64,000 nt of DNA from Sipunculus nudus. Its lineage: Eukaryota; Annelida; Sipuncula; Golfingiida; Sipunculidae. The translations under genes were made by a program, and so were the position numbers. The notes beneath the pieces were generated by a model. That model searched no databases and had not been told where the DNA came from. It was given only the letters and a program-made list of their open reading frames with translations. This document shows, piece by piece, positions 1 to 11,200 of this stretch. The stretch covers positions 41,681,695-41,745,694 of the forward strand of contig CM049316.1 of NCBI GenBank assembly GCA_026874595.1, written 5' to 3'. How positions within the stretch are numbered: position 1 is the stretch's first letter; the number at the start of each line of letters is the position of its first letter.

Positions 1-192
1 AACATTTGCTCGAATACCTTCTCATACCATGGGTACAGATCCTATTTATACTTATATGACAACAGGAAATTTTAAAACAGTGTTGATTGTGATGTTAAGG
101 GTCTGTGTAAAGGTACAGGCAAGAGTTCTTGTTTTGAGTAAGGCACAAGGAGGAGTATGTTTTTACCACCCTTAAAAAACCTCTGTTGCAGT

Positions 193-480
193 TCATTCCT
201 TGATATTTGCCTCATTTTGTTTTTGTTCACTCTGCTCCTGGTGGAACTCCTTTAAACTCTTTACGTTATGACTCTTTAAACCTTTAGGGATCAGAAAGCC
301 ATTGAAAACCAGAGAATAGGAGCGTACAGATGATGTTTTACAGAAAAGTTGGCAATGTATTCTAAGTTTAAGGATGCTGCCACACTTGACCTTACTTGAG
401 CCATCTACACTGACACAATGAAACCATATGTCCTGGAACACTTTACGCATCTTGTGCTCTTCATAGTTGCCAGAAAATTT
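193..480 (-). CDS. Putative 3'-terminal coding exon of an unidentified minus-strand gene
   Basis: On the minus strand a pyrimidine-containing acceptor (ccctcacacag) is followed at 480 by an open frame of 95 codons that ends in TGA at 195-193. The predicted peptide starts KFSGNYEEHKMRKVFQDIW, has several Cys residues in the middle and ends in a hydrophilic Gln/Glu/Lys-rich tail (EFHQEQSEQKQNEANIKE). I recognise no domain. It lies just downstream of the other minus-strand candidate exons, so it could be their last exon. However, it starts in phase 0, while the exon at 1087-1297 ends in phase 1 if it uses its best donor, so direct joining fails and an extra exon or another donor would be needed. 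The alternative is a chance open frame. Confidence 0.33.
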   Translation of the reverse strand, partial: KFSGNYEEHKMRKVFQDIWFHCVSVDGSSKVKCGSILKLRIHCQLFCKTSSVRSYSLVFNGFLIPKGLKSHNVKSLKEFHQEQSEQKQNEANIKE

Positions 481-1086
481 CTGTGTGAGGGTATAACAAC
501 AATTCAGGAGATATATACTCTCAAAAGGTGTCCTTTATTACATTTCGTTGATCCAAGCCCTGCATATGATAAAAACTGATATTACTAAAAAATTTATGCA
601 GGGAATAGGCATTTTCCCTCCAGTCTAACCTCTGTTGCACCTTTTTGGATAAACTGTTTAATTGAGCTTATAGATGTGAAAGGGTAAAATTTAAAGACAA
701 AAAGCATGTATCAGCATACATCAAAATCCAGTGCAAAGTAGAAATTTTGTATTTCCAATTATCTTATTCCATCTATTGAGAAAATAATGCATTCATGCAA
801 ATATTCGACATACACAGTATTTAGTATATAAAGGGAATTAGAAAAATAGCAGATTTCTAAAGAAAAAAAAAAACTTATATCTTCTCAGGAAATGATGCTG
901 TGGACTCAGAATATTTTGTGGGTTTGGTGGTTAAAAATATTAGTTTTGAGAGGTAAGTTATTTTATGGTTTGCAAATTGAAAGAGGTTGTCAGAAAAGCA
1001 GAATACTTCCTTACAATTAAACCCCCTCTGGGAATAAATCTGAATCTACAGTATCTGTTGTTCTAATCCTGAAGTGTTGGACATAC

Positions 1087-1297
1087 CCGGTTTTCTCCAC
1101 CTGCTTGTTCCCACATTATCAATAGCTGAGATGATCCTCCCCCGGAGATCTTCCATGTGAGACAAGTTGCAGTATTTTTGTCCTATTGATCTTTCTTTGT
1201 CAGAGTCAGCAGGTTTCTTTGTGTTTCTAGAAGGATCATAACCCAAGGCCTTCATGTAAAATGGAACACCAGTATGATGAATGATGCTGATAATGTG
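1087..1297 (-). CDS. Putative internal coding exon, unidentified minus-strand gene
   Basis: Minus-strand exon of 211 nt. The acceptor is ttgtttcttag just above 1297 and the donor is gtatgt just below 1087; phase 0 in, phase 1 out. It encodes 70 residues including HTGVPFYMKALGYDPS, then a Lys/Asp/Ser-rich linker and SHMEDLRGRIISAIDNVG. The short run VPFYMKALGYDPS recalls the xPFxMxALGxxPS pattern of some EF-hand axonemal proteins, but the calcium loop that should follow is missing, so I do not assign that family. Codon use is balanced and richer in G and C than the flanking DNA. The phase-0 start matches the phase-0 end of the candidate exon at 2584-2708. The frame also reads on past the donor for 13 codons to a stop, so it could be a terminal exon. 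Confidence 0.4.
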
Positions 1298-2583
1298 CTA
1301 AGAAACAATTTGGTCCATCCTTGAAATTTAAAGCCTGTCTTGCTAGTTACTGAAGCTGCTTTGAATACCAAAATTGCCACCACAGTGCTTTTTGTATAAC
1401 CTCTGTTGATGTAAAGCTTGCAGTAGAGAACCTAATTTATAAATCTAAAGATTTCTATGGGCGTTTACACTTAGTATAATTATTAATGAATATAAGATCT
1501 GTAAATGTATGAAAGATTCCATTGTCTATAAGGTACATGAATATCTCTTAATAGGATCAGTTGGAGCAACATCAGGACACCTATTGTATAAGTCATTCAA
1601 AAAGTTTCACAAAAATAAGAAGAATATTGTGTGAATATGTTTTATAGAGAAATACTCAAGGCAGAGAAAGATAGAGAAAAGAGAAATGGGGTTGATTGGG
1701 AGGGGAGAGGGTTCTTGAAGAGAAGGAAAAGGACTAGCTGTCATGAGAAATGGGGGAATGATGTGTTGATGGGAATGATGAGTATCTGAGATTTGGCAAT
1801 GTAGAAAAATAAATATATATTATTATTTATTAAAATTATATAAATCAATCGAAAAATAAATAAAACACTTTTGCTCTTCCAAAAGTGCCACATATATTGC
1901 TTTATGTCAGTCACTTATGACAATATGAGCTGGTGTTTATATTTAAAGGACAGAGGATCACTGGAAAAATGTCACAGAAAACAAAGCCAGAGTCAGCTTC
2001 CATATAAATGTGTGTGTAACACATGGAACCTTGGTCAGAGAAGTGGCAGACATGACTCAGCAATAACCATTTAACCTGATGACATTTTGATTTATCTTAT
2101 TTTCTGAAGATATGAAGACAAAAAAAAACATTTAGTAAGGATTAAGCATAGAAAGAATAGGAGACATTTTACCCACTAAGTTTATTTAAATTGTAGCCAT
2201 GATGCCTTTTTTAAATTGAGAAGTAACAATCCACTAACATATAAATTTTCCCAGGTATTAGCTGTGATGTTTGTTTTTTTTTAAAAATGTAAAAAGAAAC
2301 TTGATCCCAATGAGTTTCAGGAAGTTTCTATAAGAAAAAAATGTAACTTGTCACATGATTGGTAGCCAAAGAACATAGGATGTTCAGAAAATTTGGACAT
2401 TCCAGCCACAGAATACATTATCTAAAACCATCAGCAAAGAGCGAACATCCTTTATCTCTGTCATGGTTGCCCTTAAGTGTTCACTTGGCTTTCATATATA
2501 AGAAATACATAAATTCAGGTCATATCTTTATGGATAAAGTGCAGTAGGAACCACGCCAGATAACCCTCAAGATTCGCAAATAC

Positions 2584-2708
2584 ATTGCCAGATATAAAGA
2601 AACGAGAAAAAGTACGCATCCTAGTACTGACAGGCTCATAGATTCGGGTCAGTGTAGCCATGGCATTTGCTTCTGTTGCTAGGTGATTAAGCCACATGTA
2701 TGATGTTA
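2584..2708 (-). CDS. Putative internal coding exon, unidentified minus-strand gene
   Basis: Minus-strand exon of 125 nt between an acceptor ending gacag and a donor gtattt; phase 1 in, phase 0 out. The 41 full codons include SYMWLNHLATEANAMATL and then RIYEPVSTRMRTFSRFFISG, a mixed hydrophobic and basic helical-looking segment. The split first codon is completed by the T that ends the upstream candidate exon 3436-3599, giving Leu, so the two exons join in frame. Without splicing the frame continues through LEGYLAWFLLHFIHKDMT to a stop. No family is recognised. The donor is weaker than consensus, and no homology test was possible. Confidence 0.4.
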
Positions 2709-2979
2709 CTGTCATTACAGTTGATTTTAATTATATGAAAGGAGGGAGGTTGATTAACATAAAAACAAGATTCATCCTGTAGCTGAAAATTTGGAGAGCC
2801 TCATTGAACAAAAACATGAATGTAAAATATTAGATTTGTTGTAAATCTGTTTAAAAAAATCAGGTATTCCTGTTCTGTTATATAGATGGTATATTCAGGA
2901 TTTGGCAGGGTTCATATTGGTAATATGTGTATAATGCTGGCAGTGTAAGGGGGTGATATTGACTTTGTTGACATCAGTG

Positions 2980-3420
2980 CTCTACAGAAATAATAGGCAG
3001 CCCGGGTAGCTTATAGTTTTGTACTAATTGATCAATTGTAGTCGAGGAAGGTTATGCAAATAGCTGGTCTCCAGGTGCTGGGTGAGAAAGGGTCAGACCT
3101 GATAATTACATTTACATATCAAGTTGGCTATGTCCGCATGGGCACTTTTTGATCAGCGTGCCCAGTAGAAGGGGACCAAGTCAGATATGCAAATAACATT
3201 GCAGATCAATTTCACATTTAATTGTAGTGAGGCAAATTCCTGGGTGGCTGGCCAATTAAAGTGACAATTCTACAAGCAGAAATGATAATTTGAAGTGATT
3301 GGCAAAGTGAGCGAGGTCTGTTCAAGTACTCATTAGCTCAAAAACTGGCGGCCAACTAGGAGTTGCATTGATCAACACGCCGAGTTAATTGGGACAACTA
3401 TCTGGGTAGCCGCAGAGTCT
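2980..3420. promoter_or_regulatory. Conserved-looking intronic block with two octamer (POU-type) motifs
   Basis: About 440 bp of non-repetitive sequence, less AT-rich than its surroundings, between the candidate exons 2584-2708 and 3436-3599. It contains two exact ATGCAAAT octamers (3054-3061 and 3187-3194, 133 bp apart), a TTGATCAATTG palindrome near 3029, and CAATTAAAG- and TGATCA-type motifs. Exact octamers are the classic POU-factor site. The regulatory call is inferred from motif content and composition. The alternative is an old, unrecognised repeat. Confidence 0.35.
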
Positions 3421-3435
3421 AGCAGGTTTTCTTAC

Positions 3436-3599
3436 ACTTGCAAATCAGTCCTGGTTCATGTTTTCTGCCCATGAGGTGCTGATCTGCCTGTTGGAAGGAG
3501 AGCATGCAGGCACCTTTACTTCCATTAATGCTGGGGTAAGACATGTTGACTTGTAACTGTTGTACCATGATCTCCAGGTAATGAACTGTATACTCTTGT
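3436..3599 (-). CDS. Putative internal coding exon, unidentified minus-strand gene
   Basis: Minus-strand exon of 164 nt. The acceptor tract is cttctgcactttgttag and the donor is gtaagaaa; phase 2 in, phase 1 out. It encodes 54 residues, including QEYTVHYLEIMVQQLQVNMS and later QADQHLMGRKHEPGLICK. G+C is clearly above the flanking DNA and the wobble positions are mixed, as expected for coding sequence. It joins in frame to 2584-2708. A second frame is also open across this stretch, so openness alone is not decisive. The upstream partner must end in phase 2; the candidate at 5910-5943 ends in phase 1, so at least one exon would be missing between them. No family is recognised. Confidence 0.4.
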
Positions 3600-3724
3600 C
3601 TAACAAAGTGCAGAAGACACAAATTTTGTGAATGTCATATGTGTTTGATGTTGTGTGCATGTGTTTCACATGTATCTGTATTTGTGACCACTTTTTTTTC
3701 TGTGCAAAACATGCACCTTCAGGT

Positions 3725-4010
3725 GTTTTTGTAGTCAGATATCACCAACGTTGGCAGTGTCAGCTGACTTCAACTGTCTGGACTTTTAGGCCTTTTCATT
3801 CTTGTAGATTTATTGGCTCTCTCAGGAGCATACACATCATGCAGACATAATACCACCTATTTGCCTACCACCCATGCTCAGTAACCATTTATTCAGGGGT
3901 GAAGAGGGTGAACCCTTGTGGTCAAGACCTTTGTCAGGGGTCTTAGCAGAATGGTGTGAGTAGGAACAGAATTCACCACCTTTGTGGTCACACATAAGGC
4001 CAGAGCCCTA
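3725..4010. repeat. Dispersed repeat, one of three related copies
   Basis: This stretch resembles 43585-43860 and 43915-44110. All share, in order, a CTGATATC- or GATGTCAG-type start, a 'cagt.tcatctgacttc'-like segment, 'ggccttttcattcttgtag'-like text, and the first two share a later 'acccttgtggt.aaga' segment. Identity is patchy, which suggests old copies. I see no terminal repeats or coding capacity. Confidence 0.45.
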
Positions 4011-4217
4011 ATTGTTATACCACCACCATAAAACCCTCTGCTTCTTGAGTTTAAACAGTATATTTTAATAAGGTAAACAAGTTCTCTCAGGCTGATTGTT
4101 CATACTTGTTGTGTCATTTTTGTACATGCCCAGTATCTATCAAGACACCATATTTTCTTACCTTTGAATTGAATTCATCAGTGGGACCCAAGTGTCAATT
4201 CAGTTGTCTCATCACTG

Positions 4218-4313
4218 TTAGGTCAGTGTGTCCTAATTTTGTAGAAATGAAGTTTTTAGGTCAGTGTGACCTAATTTTGTTGTGTCAACAGTTTTGTCAG
4301 GTTAGTATGACCC
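4218..4313. repeat. Short degenerate tandem repeat
   Basis: Two near-identical TAGGTCAGTGTG(T/A)CCTAA segments about 41 bp apart, followed by a third diverged GTCAGGTTAGTATGACC segment. It underlies part of the longest open frame in the window (4271-4696, minus), which is one reason I do not call that frame a gene. Confidence 0.5.
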
Positions 4314-4369
4314 AACAATGTGAAATGGCAGTAAATACAATGGAGTGCTAGCCTGACTTTGGTAGTTTC

Positions 4370-4470
4370 ATTCCTTAGCATATTTATGACAATGAACAAC
4401 CAATCAGCAGCATTTAAAGGTAGTCCTTTGTGCATGTGGGCAGTGACCTTGACCTTTATGCACGGGGTCG
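4370..4470. repeat. Dispersed repeat fragment with CCAATCAGCAGC
   Basis: Shares CCAATCAGCAGC, then a GCATGTG segment and TGACCTTGAC at similar spacing with 37550-37640. It is probably a fragment of a dispersed family. Confidence 0.4.
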
Positions 4471-4951
4471 ATATGTGGTGAAAAATACTTTTTTCTATTA
4501 AAATGATTCGAAATAGTTTGTAAATTTCTAAAATATTTTGTAAGGTATAACTACTATTACTAGCTCTTAGTTTATTTTTTGTTGATTTACCCTGTGTCTC
4601 ATCTGATAATTGGAATATATCTGACAGTTTATGAAAATATTGCCAAATTCTTGTAAGCACCCCTTTGTGGAATTTCAGTTTATTTTCTTTTCTCATACTC
4701 CAAGGTACTGTTATTTCAGGTGGGCCAATTAGTTAATCTCACCTTGTATAATCAGATAAAGGTAGATCTATAATAACACACTAAATAGCTCCTGTGGTTG
4801 CAGTTCTGGGCATTCATGAGATGCTAAAGCACAAATTTGTTAAATTTACATTAAATTCAGCCAGCCGCTGTTGATGTAAGCCTGGCACATGAGCATTCTC
4901 AACATTGATAATTTAAGATAAATCCCAGTGATCACATTTGGCCCCTTAGAG

Positions 4952-4980
4952 TCACTAGAGGGCGGCACTAGAGGGCAGCA
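4952..4980 (+). promoter_or_regulatory. Tandem pair of CTCF-core-like motifs
   Basis: CACTAGAGGGCGG starts at 4953 and CACTAGAGGGCAG at 4966, 13 bp apart. Both fit the CTCF core (CCAnyAGrGGGCrs) except at the first base. CTCF exists in protostomes including molluscs. Occupancy is inference, and a 13-bp spacing would make simultaneous binding of both sites awkward. Confidence 0.4.
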
Positions 4981-5414
4981 CTGTAGGAAAGTGCTCCACA
5001 TGTTTAGGTGAATGCCTGCACATTGAACAAGGTGCTAAACAGTGGGGCCTCTTTGAAGCATTTGATTTTCTTATCTACATTCTTGAATGGAGATTTAATA
5101 ATATAGACATATGTAGGGCCCAGAGTAAATGTCATCTTCATAAAAAAGGATAAAGAAAAGCAGTGCTGACTGATTAACATGTGTAGATTTATTGGATGTA
5201 TGCACAGTAGTTTTATCTACAATTGTTGCAGCATACAAAAGCTTAACCATTATTTAATTGTCTTTAAATGTTTTGTTATTTAGATGTATTAATGAATGAA
5301 AATCTTGCACGGAGCATATAAAACAAGTAAGGAGAAATATGTAACAATGTCTGAGAAGGAGCATTGAAAATCTGAATCGATCTTCATTCATGCCGTAGTC
5401 CATCAGATGATTTT

Positions 5415-5721
5415 AAGGCCAAAATAAAAAAAAGGTATGGTTCTCAGGCACTTTTTTTCAGAAATCAATGCGGGTGTATGTTTCGATAAAAATGTCAAAT
5501 GAGAAGGAAAAACATGATAATAACAGATTTATATTGCTAAACAAGTAAAAGCACTACATAACAAAGGAAATTGTATGAGTTTATCTTCTTAGAAGAAATG
5601 TTCGAGCGGCTGCAGCTCGAAATTGGTAATTTTCTTTTGAAAATCAATATAAAAATTTTTGATGCGGGGGTGTAAAATTGATGCGGGCGGTGCCTGAGAA
5701 CTTTTTATTTTTTTTGGCCTA
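5415..5721. mobile_element. MITE-like element with about 33-bp terminal inverted repeats
   Basis: The left end begins GGCCAAAATAAAAAA and reads on to GTTCTCAGGCAC. The right end reads GTGCCTGAGAAC and ends TTTTTTTGGCC, an imperfect inverted copy. The interior is AT-rich, holds repeated GATGCGGG(G/C) motifs and has no transposase frame. This fits a non-autonomous DNA transposon of about 0.3 kb. Confidence 0.6.
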
Positions 5722-5909
5722 AGTGTTGAAATTTTTTTGAGTAATATATACTTTGGAAAAACATGAAATTATTTTCAGTCCTTGAAGAACATAATTTTTT
5801 TAAAATGGATGATACAATATTTCAGATGTTCGTTTTAAGTCTCTTTGGATTTGAAAGCTGAAATTCAGATGGCATCAAATGGCAAAGTTCTCTTTTTCAT
5901 GATTCCTAC

Positions 5910-5943
5910 CTGTTAAAGCAGCATACATGAGTCTTAAACCATA
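5910..5943 (-). CDS. Possible 34-nt coding exon, minus strand
   Basis: A minus-strand acceptor (gactatttctag) and donor (cag|gtaggaat) bracket 34 nt reading YGLRLMYAALT plus one base; phase 0 in, phase 1 out. An in-frame stop lies immediately upstream, at the acceptor itself. Its phase-0 start agrees with the phase-0 end of the exon at 8016-8102. It is very short and the support is only splice consensus and phase, so chance is a serious alternative. Confidence 0.18.
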
Positions 5944-7371
5944 CTAGAAATAGTCACAGGGATAATCTGGATTGAGGTTTTTTTTTCTACAGTCCCTGGT
6001 TGGTCAAAGTTAAATTTGGACTAATGATATATCTTTACGCTGAACTGTAAATTTGGCTGGAAGAGATGTCTTTACTCTCTGTTGTAAAATACTTGGCTCT
6101 TTGGATATGATATCATGGTAGAGTTAGTAATGTCCACAGAAATATGTCAAGTCTCTGCACAGAACTGTCTATCAGATTTTATTAAAGATTATCACAATAC
6201 ACTACTCAGTATGTCTTATACATGTATTTTGGATCATCACAATTAAAAAATAAACTGTTCTTTAGATTTTACTCAATTGGTTGATTTACTCAATGTTTTT
6301 TGGATCAGTGCAATTGGAAATATATTATTACTCATATGTTATGTATCTCAATTCATCACAATTGAAAAATTGAACATTTTGTTGGTTTGATAAGTATAAG
6401 GCTCTCATTAAGAACTTCAATTAAGAAAATATGTTTAATTTGTACATTTTCTCATATGAACTTTGGTGTGTTCTTTCAAACTATTTTCCATAGTTTTGTT
6501 ATATATGAAAAAAATCTTTCCCCAGACATTATTACTTCTGAAACTTCAGCCGTAGGGATCAACAGTTTTGAATAGCTCATACTGAATACAAAAACCTTAC
6601 ACCTGAAGACAAGACATTCTGGGGTGATATATGTGAAATTCAGGACTAACTAATGTGTCTTCTACTGGCTTTTGCTATTTGGCTAAAATTGTATTTTGAG
6701 CTAAAGCCAGCAAGCAGCAGGAGGGTGATTTGAGGATATGATTAAATCATACAAATCACAGGAACTCTGAATCACTGTTGTATCATTTCTGCCGCAAACA
6801 AGCCACCAGTTGGGTTTTTGTCATCAAAACCAGTTGTTAAATGAGTGAAAAAGGTCTCATCCTGTGTCATGTACTGGTACTTCACAAAGCTTGTTAGGCA
6901 AATTGAAATTAGTCACCCGTTGATAGTGAGTCCTATTAACATGTGCTTATTTAAAAAAACACAGTCATTTTCATCACCTCAGTGTCCTCTGCAGAAAACC
7001 AGGCCTCACTAAGTGAAATGTAAAATGTCATTTATTTTGCTATGAATTAGGCAACTTTAAGGTACAAATTAAAAGGTACAAATTAAAAAATTAACGAATT
7101 TGTAAATTTAACATGTGGGACTTGAATGATGCAAAGTTAGCACCGGTGAAATTGAATTACCAGTCACTTTAAACATTGGAAAACAGCTACCTGTATTAGC
7201 TCAGTAACAGTTTTAGTAGGTAACAGTGGTCACTAAGTCCAAATTTTGTCAAGCTTTGTGAAAACTCTGGTCTTACTGGTCAAATTATGAGAGAAAAACT
7301 TGATTCAGACATTTTTTTCATGAGATAAAGCTTCCAATTATCATAGTGATTATTAAAATTGATGACATTAA

Positions 7372-7570
7372 CAGAAGCGGATCCAGGGGGGGGTCCAGGG
7401 GGTCCGGACCCCCCCTTTTTCACCTGAAGCAACCTTTTTTAAGAGGTTTTAGACGTAATTTTGCGGCCTGGACCCCCCCTTTTTCAGACGTGATGACCTT
7501 TTTTTTTAGGATTTTCATTAGTCCTCCTGGGTTGGACCCCCCCTTTTCCTAAATCCTGGATCCGCCCCTG
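7372..7570. mobile_element. Fold-back repeat with GCGGATCCAGG ends
   Basis: Begins CAGAAGCGGATCCAGG and ends CCTGGATCCGCCCCTG, an inverted pair of about 15 bp. The interior carries repeated GGACCCCCCCTTTT blocks. An open frame across it (7346-7552, plus) is low-complexity and not a gene. A diverged fragment in the opposite orientation lies near 38371-38475. Confidence 0.6.
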
Positions 7571-8015
7571 ATTAAAGTAACCAATAAAAAAGCTTTATAT
7601 TCAATGTATACCATTTCTTTGTGAGTGACACTCCTATTTAGACTACTGGTAATGTTTTTAAACCTATAGATGCTTTTTGTCAAAATAATATGAGAATAAA
7701 TCCCTACATTCAGTCATTTAGACTGGACTTCTCATGGGAAATTAAAGTGAGCTATTCACCAAAATTGTCTATAGAAGTTGTGTGATTTCTGGCTATCTCT
7801 GCTTACATAATAATGAATTCTATGGAATTCCTGTTAAGAAATGTTCTTATAACACTTCTGTGGCAAATCTATGAGCTTGATTATCTACATGCTGTAGTAA
7901 ACACAGCAATGTTGATAAATGGAATAAAAACATGTAATCAAAAGTGGTTGGTTATATATGTGTGGAAGTTGAAAAGCAATAGTTGCAAATGCAACTAATT
8001 TTCAATGCAACTTAC

Positions 8016-8102
8016 CTCTGGTTTGTCTGACTTGCTACCAGGTGTCTTTGCTGAATATTTTTCATTATTTTGGTGGGCTCCCCACATGTTATAAACATAT
8101 TG
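8016..8102 (-). CDS. Putative 87-nt coding exon, unidentified minus-strand gene
   Basis: Minus-strand exon with a near-consensus donor (CAGAG|gtaagt) and acceptor attgtttatag; phase 0 at both ends, 29 codons. The peptide opens QYVYNMWGAHQNNEKYSAK and ends in a hydrophilic TPGSKSDKPE stretch. This is one of the better-bounded minus-strand exons. It joins in frame to the candidate at 5910-5943 downstream and, through a 62-nt intron, to 8165-8260 upstream. No family is recognised. Confidence 0.4.
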
Positions 8103-8164
8103 CTATAAACAATTTGAGCAACCTATGTGTGGTAGACTAGGCTTTTTCTTGCCTTTTTATATAC

Positions 8165-8260
8165 GGTTGAAGTGGGACTATCTGTAAGGAACTGCTGCCA
8201 GATATCGGAAAAGGCCATTCTGTTCATTCTTATTATTAGGTAATCTTGGATTTGGTTCAT
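8165..8260 (-). CDS. Possible 5' coding exon with ATG, minus strand
   Basis: An ATG at 8260, preceded by an in-frame stop, opens 32 codons (MNQIQDYLIIRMNRMAFSDI then WQQFLTDSPTST) up to a gtatat donor. Splicing over 62 nt to the exon at 8016-8102 keeps frame (phase 0). If real, this would be the N-terminus of the minus-strand gene. The intron is unusually short, the donor is weak and repeat-like DNA lies just upstream near 8300, so the start could instead be farther right. Confidence 0.22.
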
Positions 8261-8299
8261 TTACTTGTAATTTGATTATTATTTAATTACTCTGTTAAA

Positions 8300-11200
8300 G
8301 GGGCCCAATCACCTATCTGACCTTTATAAACTAAAGGTAATCCCTTAGAGCTTTCATAAAAATAGGCCAGAAAATGTGGATTTCACCTCACACAGGCTGC
8401 TTGTTTTGTTTATATCAACATGTTTATGTTATGTGGGCGCCTGCCAAAATAATCAAAACAAATTCAACAAGGGCATCTGGCTGCAAGTTAGATAAGCCAG
8501 AGCTTTGCAAATGGCATTTTGCAACATGTGACCTTTCTACCTCCGCATATATGCAACATACCACATTAGATTACATGTTTTTCCCATTTGTCAACATTGC
8601 TGTGTTTACAAAATTTTGTTGATAAACAAGTTTACACATCCTTCACAGAGGCGTTATAAGAACATTTAACAAACCAGAACTACCATTAGATCATTAACAA
8701 ATACACAGAGGAAGCCTGATATCACATAAATTCTTTTTCAAAAAGTGGGTGAATGGGAAACTTTAATTTTCTATGTAAAATGCAACTTTGTTCCTCAAGC
8801 CAACATAATTTCCTGCATGTCAGCTGAATACTTTATCCCTGGGAATTTTTGTTGCACACTTGTAAAATACAGTTTGAAATGGAAGTAAAAATGTTGTGTA
8901 TTCTGATATAGAAATATGACCGCAATTATTTCACATGTAGATGCACCATTTGCCAGGCTGTCAGGGAAGCAGATAAGTCATGACTTGTATCCATGGTGAT
9001 GTTTTGTCGCCATGGTGATCAGCCACTTTAGAAAGTGCTCTTCTCATATTTTTTCATACATATGTGTCTGGAAATAATTTTCACGAAAACTTATGAAAAC
9101 ATTAATTTATTTTCCCTTGAGTCTGTTATAAAAGGAGAATTTCACTTTTTTTGTTTGAACATATTGTACAATTTTATACCTTCCTGAATTAAATATTTTG
9201 GAATAATAATAATATTTATACATATTCACCCAATACTTTTGGTTTTCAATTAGTGTGTCATATCGGTATCATGATTTCCTTTATATCATTAGATAAACCA
9301 AGCTTATAGCATGTTATTTTGTCCAGTTCAGTATCTGTATTAAATAAATGTTCATATTTTGCTCTCTTTTAAAGGTCAAGCATTCCTTTAAAACCAGTCC
9401 AATAGTCATCTACATATATACTTGAGATCCCTTATGTGCGCCTTTAAACCTAGCATTATAATTTTGTTACAAATGGTGCTCTTATCATATTTTTTCATAC
9501 ATATGTGTGGAAAAAATTAACATATATATATAGCAATTATTATTGTTTTATATTATTATATTTAATAATTTAATTTTTATTTCAAGTTTTAATTTAACAT
9601 CCTGTTTGGCAAGCCACTTTCTAGTCAGCAAATATTGAACTCCATAACAACCCTCCAAAAGCAGTTTTTGTTTTTGTTTTTGTGTATAATGTTGTTTTTT
9701 TCCATGCTTAAAATTGAAATTTTAAATTTTTAATTTAATAAAGCTTAAGCCAACAACGTTTTGCTGATGTGTGAAAAGACAGATATGAGCTTGTTTTTTT
9801 GTATCCATTATACATTTCTAATAATTTTTCTCTCCATCAATATATGGTAAAATTTGAAGATGTTAAGTTCAGTTATATAAGTTGTATTATGGATGCTGAA
9901 ATGCGAAATAAAAATTTATACCTATATGACCAAACCATGATTGATTGGGGTTGTAATAACACCCTGTAAGGTGTTTGCTTGATGTGGTAACATATTAATA
10001 TTGAACACACATGATATTCAGGTTTTATATAGCTCTACTGACATACCTTTGCAACCAAATGGAAATAATTAAAGCTTTTATGTCAACTGCACTAATGGTA
10101 CATGGTCACGTTGCTCATGGTATCTCATTTTCAGAAGTGAGTTGCACTGATCTTTCATATCAAAGTAGTTCTCTTGTAGATGTTAGAAAGTTTAAAATCT
10201 TGATATTTGAAATTACTTAAAAACAATCAAACTTGACAAATATCCAAGAAAATCTGTTAAAATTGTAATTATGACATTTTCTGGTATTTCCTAGTAATAT
10301 CATTTATTAGAGAATAATTTAGTCATAGTCATACATTGTCACCTCTCTCAGTAATTAATACAAAGAGCTTGACATTAACCTTTGAAGGTATTTCCCAAGC
10401 AGGACAAGCAACATCTAGCTTTTTACTAGCCCTACATGAATTTTTACTTGTCATATACAAAAATTAGTGAGTACAGCCACATGTACATAAAGTGTGTTCC
10501 AGTTAGGCACTGTGGGACAGCCAGGACTACTTTATTGTCTCAGCTGTCAAACTTTAAAATAAAAATTTTATATTTATGTAATTTGCCTTGAAAAAAATTC
10601 TTAGCTGCCATATTAGAACAGACTACATTACCATCTTAGCTATATTTACACCCTATGCTGTTGGTGTATTAAGAAGCCCTGTTGCATTGTGGGCTGCAGA
10701 TTTTGAAGCCCACAACCAGAGTCGTACTCTAGTATGTCTGAGTCTGTGCAGTTCAAGGACAAATGTGCTAAACACCATAGGACTCAGAGGACTCAGTGGA
10801 AGACAGGACCAGTAGGAGTTACAAACACACATACACAAGAAGAATGTTAATATGGCATGTTGATACCAGAAATTCAGTTGTCATGGATGTTAACTGTTAT
10901 AAACTGTAAACCGTAAAATATGTTCTGCCACTAAATAAAGGTATGATTAAATTTCAGAAGTTTTACTTCCTCATTTTATTATTGTGTGTAAATCAGGTGT
11001 TCAAGCACTGATTAGATAGTTTTGTAGCTTATGTGTTTCATGTCAGTAAGTTACAATTTGTCCTTTGTCTCTGATATAAAACTTCAGCCAAGAGTTGATT
11101 AAAACTAAAAATGCCTTCACAGTTATATGTTTTTTGTAAACATAATACAGCGTAGTTACGAAAGTTGAGCAAAGTTCTATCATGCAAAGTAGAAACAAAT

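Noticed and set aside
889-952. 64-nt plus-strand exon-like segment ending in gtaagtta
   Set aside because: The acceptor has a poor pyrimidine tract, and the segment lies inside a candidate intron of the minus-strand gene. No phase-matched partner was found.
4271-4696. Longest open frame in the window (141 codons, minus)
   Set aside because: It overlaps a short tandem repeat and a dispersed repeat fragment also seen at 37550-37640. No splice sites or recognisable domain support it.
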